The notes below the pieces were generated by a model, which saw nothing but the letters and a program-made list of their open reading frames with translations, had not been told where the DNA came from and did not search any database. From NCBI RefSeq assembly GCF_036417845.1, contig NC_089980.1:50094501-50158500 (forward strand): a DNA stretch of 64,000 nucleotides, written 5' to 3'. Both the position numbers and the translations under genes were made by a program. Origin of the DNA: Apteryx mantelli (taxonomy: Eukaryota; Chordata; Aves; Apterygiformes; Apterygidae). Below are positions 1 to 12,002 of this stretch, one piece after another (the first letter of the stretch is position 1; each line of letters opens with the position of its first letter).

Positions 1-2661
1 AAGATTGTTCAAATTACCTGTAATCTATTTTCTAATGGATTTTTTTCATAATGAACTTACCTAAATTGTTTACATCCGTTTTTGAGAACTGTAAGACTAT
101 CTTGTAAAAGAATGTGCAATGTTGGTCACTTGACCTTGAGTAGAGTATGCAGCTTGGCTTTATATCATCTTTGGGGTTTTTTTTTCCTTTTTAATTATGG
201 CAGGTCTTCTCTGAAGTACTGGGAAAATGAGAATATGAGAAAAATGGCAGGCTGGGATGTTTTACTGCAGTAGTTTTGTGCGTTGGAATTCTGTGGCTGC
301 TTTGTGGGGAGACATGCAACTTTGGGCTGCCATTTCTTTTAATAGTGTGCAGAACTGTTTGGGATGGCCATGACACATGCAAAAAATAATTTTCTAAAAG
401 TGCAGGGATTTGTGCAGTACAAAGGAATGCTTTGTTTTTAAACACTGCATATAGCTGGATTTATAACTGGAAGATTCTTCTGATGATGTGTTTATATATC
501 TTTATATAAATCTCTTTAACCATTTATCATAAAATGGTCAAAAACATTACTTTAATACCCCTCTGCTGTTTTATTATTTTCCATTCAAGAAAATGTAAAT
601 GAAAACTAAATTTAATTTTGTAAAAGTATTATCAGGTTTTTTGCACTATTTAAGTATATATAAGTGATAGATTGTTGATTTTTAGATTTTTGATGAAATA
701 AAATATAGCTATTACTGTATACTCTAAAAGGGCAAATAAACTGTTACAGGGAGAAAAGAGTCAAACTGTTGAAGTCAAACTGAGAAGATAATGCTGAAGG
801 ACTGACAAGATGTATCCTGGAATGAGTGACAGCAGAATCTGATCCTGTGTCCAAAGAACGACACAGCACTCTGATGCGTTCTTTATATTGCAAAGTATAG
901 TGAAGATATTTTTTCCAGCTAACACAACTTTCACCTTACCAGCTGTCCATTTAATATGTCTTGTATGAAAAGGAAAACATAAGAAGAATTGGGTGGCAGT
1001 TTTAAACCTGTATTTGAAAACAATGAGAGTTTGTGTGGGTATTAGTAATGATGATAAAAATGGAAAAGGGTTTTACTTGTGTGTTTGCACTTAAGACATG
1101 CTTTTATTTAAGTTTTGTTGTTGTTGTTCTGAGGGGAGTTGGTTATGTTTTAAGTGCCCCATTTATAAACACTTTACCAGATTTTAATGTTTTTCTTCTA
1201 TGCCTGCTCCCTCCTCAGAAAACCCGAAACTGTAAACTATTAGAAATTAAAATAAATAATTGTCTGATTAGAGGTCTACAGTAAAGAGCATCTCACTGAA
1301 AGAGTTCTTCCTTTGACTGGTTTTGCAGAATTACATAGTCACAAACAGTGTAGTCCTGATCAGACAGGCTTGCATTTTTTGGATGGTTCCATTTGTGGAT
1401 TGTGTCATCTCCTTTGGTTAAGACTGCGGTCCGAAGGTTCTTCTAGCATTTACCACCTCATGCAGCTCTCTCCAGGCAGTACAAAAAAAGTCTTTAAAAT
1501 GTGCATTGAACATAGGAAAATAACGAAGATTCTTATTATTGTAAAAAAATTATCACCAAAAAGAAGAGCTAATGCAGTATATATCATGTCAATCATAAAA
1601 ATGTGTCTAGTGCATTGAACTTGGCGGTGCTGGGGTTTTAACTGTAGTTTTGCTCCCTATGCTGTGGAGTAAATTAACAAAGTGATTGTTTGGTGTTAGC
1701 GTTCTTCAGCTGAGGAGAGAAATAACATAAAATTAGTGAAAACCATGCAATAACTCTGATAGTATTGGCAGCACCATAATTTATCCTCATATAAAAAGGG
1801 AAATTGATACATTAGAACAAAACATCATCCCCCCTATGAATTGCTTTATAATATCATACATACTAAACTGCTTCATAGTTTTGGACTGACACAATACAAT
1901 TTCAGTTTTCAATTTTAATTTTCATAGTGAACATGCCTTACAGTTTTTAACTGGCCTATAGACTATACTTTTGAAGGAGAAAGTGGATAGCAAGACTGAT
2001 GCTAAAGTGGGGTAAGGAACTCCTGCCCCTAAGCTGCAAGCTGATCCTAGTAATTTGCTGTTGGGAAATACTGCACTGTACTGTGAAAGAAGTAGGTAGG
2101 ATTAGATCCAGAAATGTATTCACAAAACTCACTTAAGCCTGAACTGACCTTTTTCAAATTTAAATTTATTTTCATATTTACATAATTTCAAATGTAAGTT
2201 CAGATGTAGGCCTTGATGCTGCAAAAAGTGTATCATGCATACTATACTGTCTGTGTAGTCCCTTTTGCCTTACCTTTATATACCAAACAGTTCTGATGAA
2301 GTAACTAAGGGTGCCTTTGCATCACAGGTATGCTGATAGTTAGAATGGTATGAAGAATTTCTAGGTAATTACTTTTATGTAACTCAATTTATCCGAAAAT
2401 GATGTGAAATCATCTGTACTGGGAATTTAGCAGTATCTTGTTATTAGCTAGATTCTGAGATAGTATTTTTGGGAGAGAGACAGCTCTGATGACTTGTGTC
2501 TGTTACCAGAAGTCAGAGACTCAGCTGCCTCTGCATGGACACTCTTACAACCAACCCCTTGGTCTAGGGTGTGGGCAAAAAGATTCCTTATTTCTCTTCC
2601 TGGTAGTAATTTGGCTGGCTTCAGTTATAGTAATTTGGTTTTGTTTCTTGATCTTTTCCAG
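1..2661 (+). other. AKT3 intron (3' part), no exon seen
   Basis: This stretch lies immediately upstream of the penultimate AKT3 coding exon. The kinase-domain exon that should precede it, encoding the end of the catalytic domain and ending in Asp-Lys-Lys, is not present, so it lies beyond the left edge of the window. The DNA is AT-rich with no recognisable repeat family. Reading frames of 60-106 codons occur but show no family resemblance, apart from the one that runs into the exon at 2662. Confidence 0.8.
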
Positions 2662-2764
2662 CTTGTACCTCCTTTTAAACCTCAAGTGACATCTGAGACA
2701 GACACCAGATATTTTGATGAAGAATTTACAGCTCAGACTATTACAATAACGCCGCCTGAAAAAT
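2662..2764 (+). CDS. AKT3 penultimate coding exon (AGC-kinase C-terminal tail)
   Basis: This exon encodes 34 codons of the C-terminal regulatory tail of the serine/threonine kinase AKT3 (PKB gamma), a PI3K effector that phosphorylates growth and survival targets at the membrane, in the cytosol and in the nucleus. The read starts LVPPFKPQV and ends TITITPPEK, which matches vertebrate AKT3 as I know it. It includes the AGC-tail PPFKP motif, the acidic [13 protein letters not shown] stretch and the turn-motif threonine in TITPP (Thr447 in human numbering), which is phosphorylated by mTORC2. The acceptor is ttttccag before position 2662 and the donor is GTAAGT at 2765-2770. The exon is 103 nt and ends in phase 1, leaving one T that the next exon completes to a Tyr codon. 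The kinase domain itself is outside the window. Confidence 0.97.
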
Positions 2765-5440
2765 GTAAGTTAGAAATTATGCATAAGCACAACTTTAAAA
2801 TGATCAGTTTATAATAAAGTACTGTGTAAGGTTTTTTTTTTTTTTAATTAAACAAACTCCTCTTGCCATTACCAGTAAAAATCTTCATATAGAAGTGTGT
2901 AAGAGTAACTCTCAATGACAGTGCACCTTTAAAGTAAGAATAATTAAAAAGCTTTAAATATATAATCAGTCCGTTTTTTGCTTAGCTCACATGTGGTTCC
3001 ATAATTCTTTATTTTAGGGAAAACACCAGCTTCAAACATTTCCTGGTTGGCAATAAGGGTCCCAGTTCAGCAAAGTACTTAGAACATGAACCCTACTTTT
3101 AGCATGTGGAGACTGCTTCTGACTTCTGTGGGTTATTTAAATTTTGAGCATTAAACATTTTTAAATATTTTGCAGACGAAAAAAAGAGCATCAGCTGCCA
3201 GAGAGAAAAGTGGATGTCCCTTGTGTAGATATCCATTACTTGAAAATGAAATTTACTATCAATCCCATGCTTCAGCAGAGCTCTTAAAGAAGATTATTAA
3301 TAAAGATTTAAATGGTGCACTGAGTCTTCTGCAGACCTTCTTTGTTGGAGTGAATTTAACTTTACTGCAGTTTTTATTTTTATACATCTTTGGCTACATA
3401 TACAGGAATAATGATCTGATCAGCCAAGCTAGGGCTTAACAGAGTTACTACCAAGCCAGTGTTAAAGAGTAGTTGAAATCCTGCTGCTGAATTCTTGAAT
3501 GAATTCCCTTTCCAAATGAGAATAATTTTTAATTGGAGGTGGGAAGAGGATCATAAAGGTAGACAATAAATGGTATAGGTGAAGTTGATTACACCCTCAT
3601 AGAGCTAGCCCATTTTTTGGTGTTTTAGGATTCTGAGATTTAGTCACGGTTTTCTATTGGTGTATAAATCAGCAGTGTTTTCTAGGTTTTGTATTTTTAG
3701 AGTATGAACACAGTAATTTTAAGTGATTTTAAGTCCTCCTGCTATGAAAAAATAACCTTTTCTTTTCCCATCTATCTTATTGAGGATTTGTTCAGATTTG
3801 TAACTTGAACAGATTTTGTTTAAATTGGATTAACTTAGAGAGTATTGATACAATATTATAAAATAACAATCTCTTAAAACTTCACATATGCAATGAGAAT
3901 GGCTATTTATCCTTCTGAGGCTGAAGCAGCAGAAAATATGTGGCCACTCCCAAGGTGTCTGCTTCAAATTTGTTGCGTTCAGAGCAGGTGATTAGTACCA
4001 ACCTAGCGACATGATCTTAAACTACCTACCTTGGCCTCAGCGTGGCTGCTGCAGAATGAAACTTAGCGCAGGCTGCAACCCCGCTGCAATCAAAAGCAAA
4101 ATACTGGGTGGTTCCCAGCAGCCGTGCAGGTATCAGCTGCTGCTTTGCTGGTACGAGCAGCCGTCCCAGGCAGCTGTCGCGCCTGCCTGGTCTCAGGCTG
4201 CGGCAAGTCACATAACCAGCAACACAAAGGTGAATTTTCTGTTGCGGCAGGAAAAGAGGTTTGTTGTGTAATGAGTTTTGTTTTAAAATCTACAAGTAAT
4301 TGTATTACGTAGGATATGAGATCATCTCTGCCTGATGTGATTATGCAGACAAGGGTTTAAGGATGGAGGTGTGGATAACTATCAGAAAGTTACTACGGAG
4401 CTTAACAATCTTGTCACTGATCTTCTATAGTTACATTTTCCATGAAATTGATTCTCTTTTTTAGATCACAAAGTTTTAGAAATTCACACTAAGTGAAAAC
4501 TGATAGGAAAAAAGAAACAAACATGCTCTGTACATTAAGTTGATTTAAATTTATGGTGTAAAAGTTGTGTACAGTTGAAATTACAGGAACAGGGAAGCAC
4601 CATTAAGGTCAAGCAGCCTAATCATAGCAATTGCTCAAAGCTGTATTAACTCTTGATTTTAGGTGTAGAATATGTGAAGATACAAACAAACATACATAAT
4701 TCTGAAAGGTTGCACATAAATACATGGTTAGAATAACAGTTTCAATTGGTGTCTTTAAGGATAAGCACTGTTTAAAAATCCATGTGAGAATGTAGATTCA
4801 GATCCTCAGAGTTAGGCAACATCTGGTGCCTAGTTTCCATTGGCACTACAGGAGTTATGTAAATAAAAATATTTATGAATTTGGCTTAGTCCGTGTTTCC
4901 TCTGATCCCAATAAATACTGTAAAAATAGTTTACAAATTACTTTAATAATATGTAAGAATTGAAATACATAGAACTTGCATGAATTGTTCATTTTGTAGG
5001 TATTCCTCCTTTTAACTCCCTTCAAAATGAAAGAATATTTAAATAAGGCTGCAGTAAGAACATAATTTCCTGAACTCAGCTTAAGAAGCAATGAAAATTG
5101 TTTTGTTGCTTTAATCAGCAAAGACTTTCTGTCTCTGTGCTGCCAGAAGATAGATATTCTGGCAAGTTTTGATTAGCCTACAAAGAGTAGTAATAATTGG
5201 AATTCTCAGGTGATCATCAAAATTAAAATTAAGAAAACCCTGGAATAAATAATAACTTATTGAAAAGATGTTGAAAAATCAGCATCATTTTACTGTATGT
5301 GCATAAGCTTAAGTGAATAAAGATTTACTTGAATTTCAATCTTCACTTCAGCATTGAACTCTGAGTGATGTACTGCATATCAGGTGGATAATAAAATTTT
5401 GTTGTAAATATAATGACACTGAACTTCTCCCTTCCTGCAG
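2765..5440 (+). other. Last AKT3 coding intron
   Basis: This intron is bounded by a consensus GTAAGT donor and a cttcctgcag acceptor. It is AT-rich and has a slightly GC-richer patch around 4020-4220. A stop-free stretch at 3176-3439 with its own acceptor-like cag and downstream AATAAA motifs is described separately. I recognise no repeat family here. Confidence 0.9.
3176..3590 (+). other. Possible cryptic alternative terminal exon of AKT3
   Basis: A splice-acceptor-like sequence (tttaaatattttgcag) ends at 3175. AATAAA motifs follow at 3299-3304 and 3565-3570. Splicing from the donor at 2764 into 3176 would extend AKT3 by YEKKSISCQREKWMSLV and then a stop, removing the FPQFSYS hydrophobic motif. 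Human AKT3 has an alternative C terminus that also lacks this motif, but its sequence is different and it uses a distant exon. In another frame the segment is open for 88 codons (TKKRASAAREKSG..., with a Cys-x2-Cys and a hydrophobic stretch), which I do not recognise. Both the exon and the frame could be chance. Confidence 0.15.
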
Positions 5441-5526
5441 ATGATGAAGATGGTATGGACTGCATGGACAATGAGAGGCGGCCGCATTTCCCCCAGTTTT
5501 CCTACTCTGCAAGTGGACGAGAATAA
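5441..5526 (+). CDS. AKT3 terminal coding segment with hydrophobic motif
   Basis: This segment completes AKT3. The first two bases finish the Tyr codon started at 2764, and the frame then reads [31 protein letters not shown] sequence to the TAA at 5524-5526. It contains the hydrophobic motif FPQFSYS, whose serine (Ser472 in human) is the mTORC2 site needed for full activation. The upstream acceptor is a strong polypyrimidine tract ending cttcctgcag. Together with the preceding exon, the visible C-terminal tail is complete with no frameshift and appears unchanged from mammalian AKT3, as expected for a gene under strong purifying selection. Confidence 0.97.
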
Positions 5527-5536
5527 CTTTTTGTTC

Positions 5537-5725
5537 TGCTGCTTCACTGTCATCTTAGGTTTATCACTGAAAATGATTCCTGAACATCACCACCAGTGCT
5601 AGATACTATTTCAGATAGCAAGGGCACTTTCAGAGATCATTCCAAATTGAACAAGTTTCCTCCCCAAACTTACCTAAAATCCATTTTGTTTTTTGCATGA
5701 AACATGCTCTCCTGCTGTTGCTGCT
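5537..5725 (+). promoter_or_regulatory. Two miR-15/16/195/497 seed matches
   Basis: TGCTGCT occurs at 5537-5543 and again at 5719-5725, both within 200 bases of the stop codon, a favourable place for microRNA action. AKT3 is an established target of the miR-15/16 family in mammals. That these copies function here is inference. Confidence 0.45.
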
Positions 5726-5990
5726 GCCCACAGTCTCAGTATAATAGTAACGTCAAGAAGTAATTAACAATTTCTTTGAAGGTAGATGACTTGACTTCAG
5801 CATTGTATACTCTGTGCGCAAATAGTCATCTATTTTTCCTCACAGTGGAGGCTAAACAGAAATCATGTTGGTCCAGATTATCTTCTTCTAGAAGATGAAT
5901 CAAAATTGTAATTAGTCTAAAAAGACTAGTTTATAATATTTTCTTGCATCTGTCTGTGCTGGTTAGAACAAGGAAATGTAGGGGTGGTGA

Positions 5991-6708
5991 TGTACATATG
6001 CAAGGTTTTTGTTAGGCATATCATTACTTGAAGCAGGTCTCTGTCATTAACATCTGGCTGGAATTTGTTTGGGAAACATTTGAGAGAAGGACTTAAACTG
6101 TTGATATATATAAATATATATATATATATTATTTTTTAATTACTGTTGGATACTACAGAAGAAGCAGAAGGGCTGGGCTCACCCAGCCTGCCACTTAGAA
6201 CTTCCAGGTTCATGTGCAATCATGGAGAATCGAACATTATACATGCAAGAAATGAAGGCATAAAAGCAGCATTTGAAGTTGTTTAAGGGGGGTCTTATAA
6301 TTTGCACCAGATAACATCTTTTTCATGCTTTTCTTTTTCTTTCATGATATACATCACTTCTGATGGCTGAAGAATGTAGACAGGCATAATGGTATTGCTT
6401 TCACCAAAATGTGTGCACCAAGGTAAACAGGTGTTTGCCTTATTTGTTTTTATTTTGAGTTTGTGAATTAACTTTTCTCCAGGTGTTTAACTCTGAATAT
6501 TCTTTTTTTTTTTTTTGTTATATTGCAGTAGTATTTATTTTTAGTGATAAGGATTGTATATGTCATGTTTGCAAATGCTGCTACATCTTAGATAGAACAG
6601 GCTTATAGCAGTTAATTTTGTAATATATGGAAGGACTGTACAAGCTGAAGGGAATAATGCACTTTTCTCCCATGTGGAAATTTTAACAAGGCTCTGAAAT
6701 TGTACATA
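5991..6708 (+). promoter_or_regulatory. Two Pumilio response elements
   Basis: TGTACATA occurs at 5991-5998 and 6701-6708. Both fit the UGUANAUA consensus bound by PUM1/PUM2, which repress and destabilise mRNAs. The motif match is exact; binding is inferred. Confidence 0.4.
6103..6130. repeat. (TA)n-rich microsatellite
   Basis: Alternating TA, with one AA interruption, lies within the AKT3 3' UTR. Confidence 0.85.
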
Positions 6709-7939
6709 TTGCTTAGAATCAGATTTTTGTGAATGAAATACTGTCTTTTAATTCTTTGGCAATGGAGATGAGGAATTCCAACTTCATGTGCCAAAGGGTT
6801 AAAAAAAAGAAAAAAGAAAGAAAAAGAAAAAAAGCTACATCTTGTACTCCATTGAGGATTAACATAATATAAAAGCCTGACACCACAATAGAAATTTTCA
6901 GTTCTATAAGAAATGCATTTGAACAATGAGACCACAGTGATTACAAGAAAAGCACTTTATTGTAATAATTAAAACAGTAAATGTCTGGGATCAGCCATTC
7001 TCAAGGAAGGATTGCCCTCAACCAAATAAGTCATGAAATCCAGCATGTTATGTGTAACCGTGGTACCTGATTGACTGAATTTAAAACATCATGAGCAACA
7101 CTCCACTGATAGGAAAACGTTGTCTTTCCATTTCCGAAGATCTGTATCTAACAGAATGTGTGCATAAACTTTAGCTTTGATCTTCAGCAATGATAATCTT
7201 AATAATAAACCCTTTGGTGCTAGGAGTTGGGCTATTAAAGCAGCTGCCAGTCAGTGCAGTCATGGTGTGCACGTGCCCCTGCTAATGACATCGGAAAACC
7301 CTCACTCCATGGGATTATCATTTGAAGTATCTCCGTGTTCATATCTTGTTAGCTCCAACAAAGACTGTGATATCACAGAGTATTATTGATTGCGTTGTAT
7401 GAATGAGTAGATGAGTCTGAAAGGAGAAATGTTCATACGCAGATGCCTTAGCCTCTTGAAGTTGAAAGTTGAGTACCCTAGCATGAAAGCCACTGCTGGC
7501 AGTGCATGTGCTGGGACAATCAAGGGGTAGATGGGCATTATAGCAAGGCAGCTAAAGACACAGACTGATTTAGACAATTTTTCGTGTGTTGTGTTTTATC
7601 TTTAATAATGGATGGATAATCAGAAATATATCATGATGTATATTCTAACTACGTAGGATCTCATTCTGTCACCTTGTAACACTAAATGCTCACTTGTAGA
7701 AATTACTCCTCTATGGAGAGGGAAAAAGAGCACAGCAAATGCATTGGAGGTCTGTTCTGCACTGTTCGTGTGGAAGTGTCTACACTGATGCAGTGAGTGA
7801 CTGAAATAACTGATTACTTAATAGACAGGCATTATTTAGTTCTCCGAAAAGGCCTCATACGTACAGACTAAAACTGCAGTGATTCAAAATCTATGTTATA
7901 TGCCTGTGGTTTTTTCCTATGTTTTCTGCTTGTAATAGC

Positions 7940-7945
7940 AATAAA
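7940..7945 (+). terminator. Candidate AKT3 poly(A) signal
   Basis: AATAAA followed by a short T run (tttttgg). It could give a 3' UTR of about 2.4 kb. The downstream element is weaker than that after 9115. Confidence 0.3.
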
Positions 7946-8797
7946 TTTTTGGACACAGGGCACCTATAGCTAGTGACCAACTGGAGTTGTGCCTCTGGCC
8001 AGCAGTTCCTCATGTGCAGAAGAAACCCTGTGGTTAGATCACTATTGCATAGCTAGTTAGAATGCAGTTTGCAGTAAATATCTGTTGGTGAATTATTTGA
8101 AAACCTTTCAAGACTTCACTTTGCATTGTATTATCTGCCTTCCAAAATATCGTTGATCAAGTTGTTATTATGGCGAGAGTTAACGTTCACTTAATGCTGC
8201 CTGGAGTTGGGAAATTCTTGTCTCTGTCACCAGTGTTAGAAATGGATGAGAGAGAAATTGTCAAGCTGTGCTGAGAGAAACTTCTGCAGCTCTTCTTTAC
8301 TGTTCCCAGTTGTAGCTGGATTTGGACAGTACCTGGTGGCTGGTTCCCTTGGGCCTTTGAAGCACAGTACATTTCAGGCTTTGACTCCAGCTTGTACTGA
8401 CTTCCATGACATACAGTACGCCCTCTTGTACTGCAGCCATCTCTGAGGAAAATAGGTCATTTCTGTTTGGATTTTGGCAGTTTTGCACACAGCTTTGCTT
8501 TCCACACTAATCCATCTTCCAGTACATTCCTGTTGCTTAAAGAACATTTATTCCAGTATTGTTTTACATTTTTTCCATCTTCATTTGCGGCTTCTTAAAG
8601 CTGACTGTTCTTGCAGGGGCCATGTGCTTCTCCTAGAGTACAAAAGTAAGGTCTTTCCTTACTAACTGCAGGGTCTATATATTACACCTCAATGTACACA
8701 CTTTGCTGCTACTGTTTGTACTGTCTACAGTAGAATTTCCTTATCTTGCTCCTGGTAGTGCATTACAGGCAAGCATGAAATGTAAAGTATTTATTTA

Positions 8798-8803
8798 AAT
8801 AAA
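8798..8803 (+). terminator. Candidate AKT3 poly(A) signal
   Basis: AATAAA inside ttatttaaataaaaacc. No convincing GU-rich element follows, so it is probably weak. Confidence 0.25.
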
Positions 8804-9114
8804 AACCTCTAAATTGGTAATTGAATTACCTCCCTGTAGCTTTAGCGTTTGTGACATTTCTTGACCTTGCTAGTTCTTTCATTAGATCCATGCAAGATCT
8901 AGTCATATGGTTAAGGATATTAAGCAGACACGACTATGAACCCAAGAAACCATATTACTGTTGGTCATACTTAAACTGTTTATTTCCTTAAGTATATGAC
9001 CCACAAGGATGTGAAATAACTACAAGAAAACTGTTTTTGTACACTGTACATCCTTAGTATTTTTACACGTATATGATAGGGATGCACATTATTTTCCTTC
9101 GTACAGACAGCTTA

Positions 9115-9120
9115 AATAAA
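9115..9120 (+). terminator. Likely AKT3 poly(A) signal
   Basis: AATAAA is followed by a CA-containing cleavage context and then a U/GU-rich block (ttctgtgttttttaatg and ttttgttctgaaggtttg) at about 9140-9180. This is the best-formed poly(A) site on the plus strand downstream of the AKT3 stop. Confidence 0.6.
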
Positions 9121-9182
9121 GCACTATGTCAATCTGCTACTTCTGTGTTTTTTAATGCTAATTTTGTTCTGAAGGTTTGTAA

Positions 9183-9203
9183 ATATATATATATATATAT
9201 ATG
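9183..9203. repeat. (AT)n microsatellite
   Basis: About ten uninterrupted AT units just past the probable proximal AKT3 cleavage site. Confidence 0.85.
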
Positions 9204-9888
9204 TATGTTCAAGCTTGCCACAAAGGACGTATTTTTTTATATATGAACATTACTATTAAATATCTAGAGGATAAAATTCCCAGTTTCTTCTATGTGAGAG
9301 AAAGGTCTAAAAACAACTAAACTAAAAAAGACTAAAATGAAAGGGCTATTTTGCAGATTACAAAAGATTTCTTAAGTTTTGGATTAGATATTTACTTCAT
9401 ATCTCTAAATAATTTTATATAGGTTAGATGCTTCAATCCTGAAATGCGAAAAATACCTTAATTTCTTCATATAAGGAAATGTACATCTTTTTTTTTTATC
9501 ACTGTATGTTTAATGATCTGTGCACGTGTAGTTAGAATTTTAATTTGCTGTGAAGGCCTAGTGATAACTGTAACTTGCTGTGACATATTTGAAGTAGTAG
9601 GTGATCACTTTCCGTTTGTAAGTTACTAAGTTACAGTATTGTACCAAAAGAGGTCTTATGACTAAGCAAGACTATCTATGGTTTGGCCCAAGCATATTTC
9701 CATGCAGGTGGTTGCCGTTAACATAAAAGCTCTAAGAGGTATATGTAACTTTTAAAGTAAATTTGGGTTATTCTTTTCAAGTAATGATTACCCAGGGCCA
9801 CATTCCTTTCATAACACCTAGCGTTTGTCATCTAGTGAAATTCATTGCCTCAAATCCCACGGCTAGCTAATGTGCTAGAGGAAGGAGA

Positions 9889-9919
9889 GGGAAAAGATGG
9901 GAAGGTGGGGTTGGTGGGG
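9889..9919 (+). other. G-quadruplex motif
   Basis: Four runs of three or four G (9889-9891, 9899-9901, 9907-9910, 9916-9919) are separated by loops of 7, 5 and 5 bases, meeting the usual G3+N1-7 rule on the plus strand. It lies in the only GC-rich patch of this stretch. Confidence 0.5.
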
Positions 9920-11856
9920 CACCAAGGAGCGGGACTCTGCAGCCCGCAAGCTGGGCCAGGCCCATTTAAACTAGCCAGGCCGGAGGGCGAAGCATCCCTA
10001 ATGCAGTCGGCTGGCTGGGTTTTAGCTGGGTTCTCAGACATGAGCTCTTTCCTGGCATATGGGTGCTTGAGCCAGGTCTCCCCCCCACCTCCAGGAAGGT
10101 GCATGAAAAGGTAAGCCAGACCCTTGTCACAGTATAGTAACAGCTCAGTGACCAGGCCTCAGCTGCAACACTGGAAGGATGGTCTGCTCAGTTGGTAGGG
10201 GTAGGGGGGAATGTAACACTTCACAGAATAATACCCTAGTTGTGGACAGTGAATTTTATGGATTTGATCTCCTAATCTGATATTTGTGGACTTTGTATAA
10301 TTAGGCATTCTGTGGCAAAGTAGCAGGGGAGACTACGCGATTTAGGGGAGATGTGGTGCTCTCTGTGCTTAATGAATAATTAATTGGTACGAAGTAAAAT
10401 AGCTTCTGCAGAAAAAATGATTCCTTCTAGATTCCCTGCAATGTAACAAATTAAGCCTACGCCTGGGATGTGGGAGAGCTGAGCGTGAAAACCAGCTTCT
10501 AATCATACATACCTGGAGCCCAGCACATTTCATTGAAATCACGTAGACATGAACACACAAACACACAGGCACCCTGAACCCCACTCCCCACAGGTCCAGT
10601 GAAAGCCACCTGGTAGGTGAAGCTGCTCAGGGCAGGTTGAAGAGCCTACTGTCACTGGGGCCATGGCACAGCAGCTCCAGGATCTCACTGAAGCCTAAAC
10701 GTTGGGACAAAGTTCCTTTAGGCATTCAGCATATGGTCCCTTTCTTCTATTTAAACACAATTTTACACTGCAGAATAGAAAACAATGCCATTTCTTGATT
10801 CCTACACAAGTCTCTCTTGTGGCATCACGTCACATGGTTATTCCACTTGGCACATCATGTAAAATTGTTACCTTGGCTTTATGCATGCATTTATAAGTGT
10901 ATAGTGTTAGCTGTGTAACCATATATCAAGTATTGACAGTCTAGCAATTCTCATCCTGGCCAGTGTGGAATACCAATAGTTCTGCTAGAAAGAAGGATTT
11001 TTTTTTTTTTTTATCTCCAGGCTTTCTCTTCCCTAAAGACTTGAGCCAATTTTAAGCATGTTTTTATTGTCATATTGGTGAAGCAGTCTGGGGAGGAGTT
11101 CAGATGTGTTTGGCAGTTTAATATGGCAGGAAATTGAAATGGAGAGGAAAAAAAACCCACTTTGATGTTAAGGCTGAACCACTAATAATTCTTAAAATAT
11201 AAGGGAATGAAAGATTTTGTCCTACAGTAAATGGTAACTTATTTCATGTGTTGTTATTCCTATTTTTGTTCCATATATGCCTTCTCATTTTATGTGTTCA
11301 TGCTGCCTAAGGTAGCCTTATTGTAGGGGAATTGGTTTTTGCACTTTTTTTTTTGCTTTATCAGTGCAGTTCTGGAACTGGATTGATATACTGAAGGTAC
11401 TAGATGAAGAACTTTTTTTTTAATATACTTACTGTACACTAATTCAAGAAAAGATTCAGATATGTTCTTTCTGAAACAGTCTAGTACTTGGAAAATAACT
11501 TTTAAAAACAGAACTATGAAGTTAAGCAGCAAAAAAATCCTCGAAATATTTTGAATTCAGTAGTTTGAAGCTGAGTTCAGCTGATGTCCATCCCTGAGAC
11601 AGATAAATATTTGCAAACGGCAAAGTCGTAGAATTACTTGGGTCATGACAGCCAGGCACCTCATTCATGTATTAGCCCTCACTAAAGGTTCCTTTGTCTC
11701 CAAAGCTTTATAGAGTGAGCATTTTCAAGGGAAACCTTTCCTATGAAAATTATTCCACATGATCTGGAATATTTCTATCATTCTTATGTTTTTTCTGATG
11801 GTTACATAGTTGTTAGAACTCTCACTTTTGTGTGAAAGTGATGAATGTTATGTAAA

Positions 11857-11862
11857 AATAAA
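11857..11862 (+). terminator. Candidate distal AKT3 poly(A) signal
   Basis: AATAAA is followed by gtcccaggtagattctggtaatg, a modest GU-containing element. Use of this site would place the AKT3 end about 100 bases from the minus-strand signal at 12003. Confidence 0.3.
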
Positions 11863-12002
11863 GTCCCAGGTAGATTCTGGTAATGAAATTATAAACACAG
11901 GGCCAGTGTGACTTGTGCTTACAGTCCCCTCCTCCCTAGCCCATAGACACACTTTCCCTTGAATGCAGAAGGACACAGCCAGGAAAAAAGAATCAAATTA
12001 AA

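Larger units (their letters stand above)
5624..6959 (+). promoter_or_regulatory. Three miR-17/20/93/106 seed matches
   Basis: GCACTTT occurs at 5624-5630, 6659-6665 and 6952-6958. The last is followed by A (6959), giving a full 8-mer site. The assignment is by seed complementarity only. In AT-rich UTR some matches are expected by chance. Confidence 0.35.
5527..9140 (+). other. AKT3 3' UTR (to the likely proximal poly(A) site)
   Basis: The untranslated tail starts right after the TAA. It is AT-rich with many ATTTA pentamers, microRNA seed matches, two Pumilio-type motifs, a (TA)n tract at 6103-6130 and an A/G-rich run at 6799-6833. Mammalian AKT3 also has a multi-kilobase 3' UTR. The 3' limit is inferred from the AATAAA at 9115-9120, followed within 40 bases by a U/GU-rich stretch. 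Cleavage earlier (after 7940 or 8798) or later (after 11857) is possible. Confidence 0.7.
9141..11885 (+). other. Possible extended AKT3 3' UTR, otherwise intergenic
   Basis: The human AKT3 3' UTR is longer than the 3.6 kb implied by the 9115 signal. A longer isoform ending after the AATAAA at 11857-11862 (about 6.3 kb) is therefore plausible. The stretch holds a (TA)n tract at 9183-9203, a G-quadruplex motif at 9889-9919 within a GC-richer island (about 9850-10110), and scattered T-runs. I see no gene of its own; the stop-free frames at 9845-10114 follow from the local GC richness. Confidence 0.4.
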
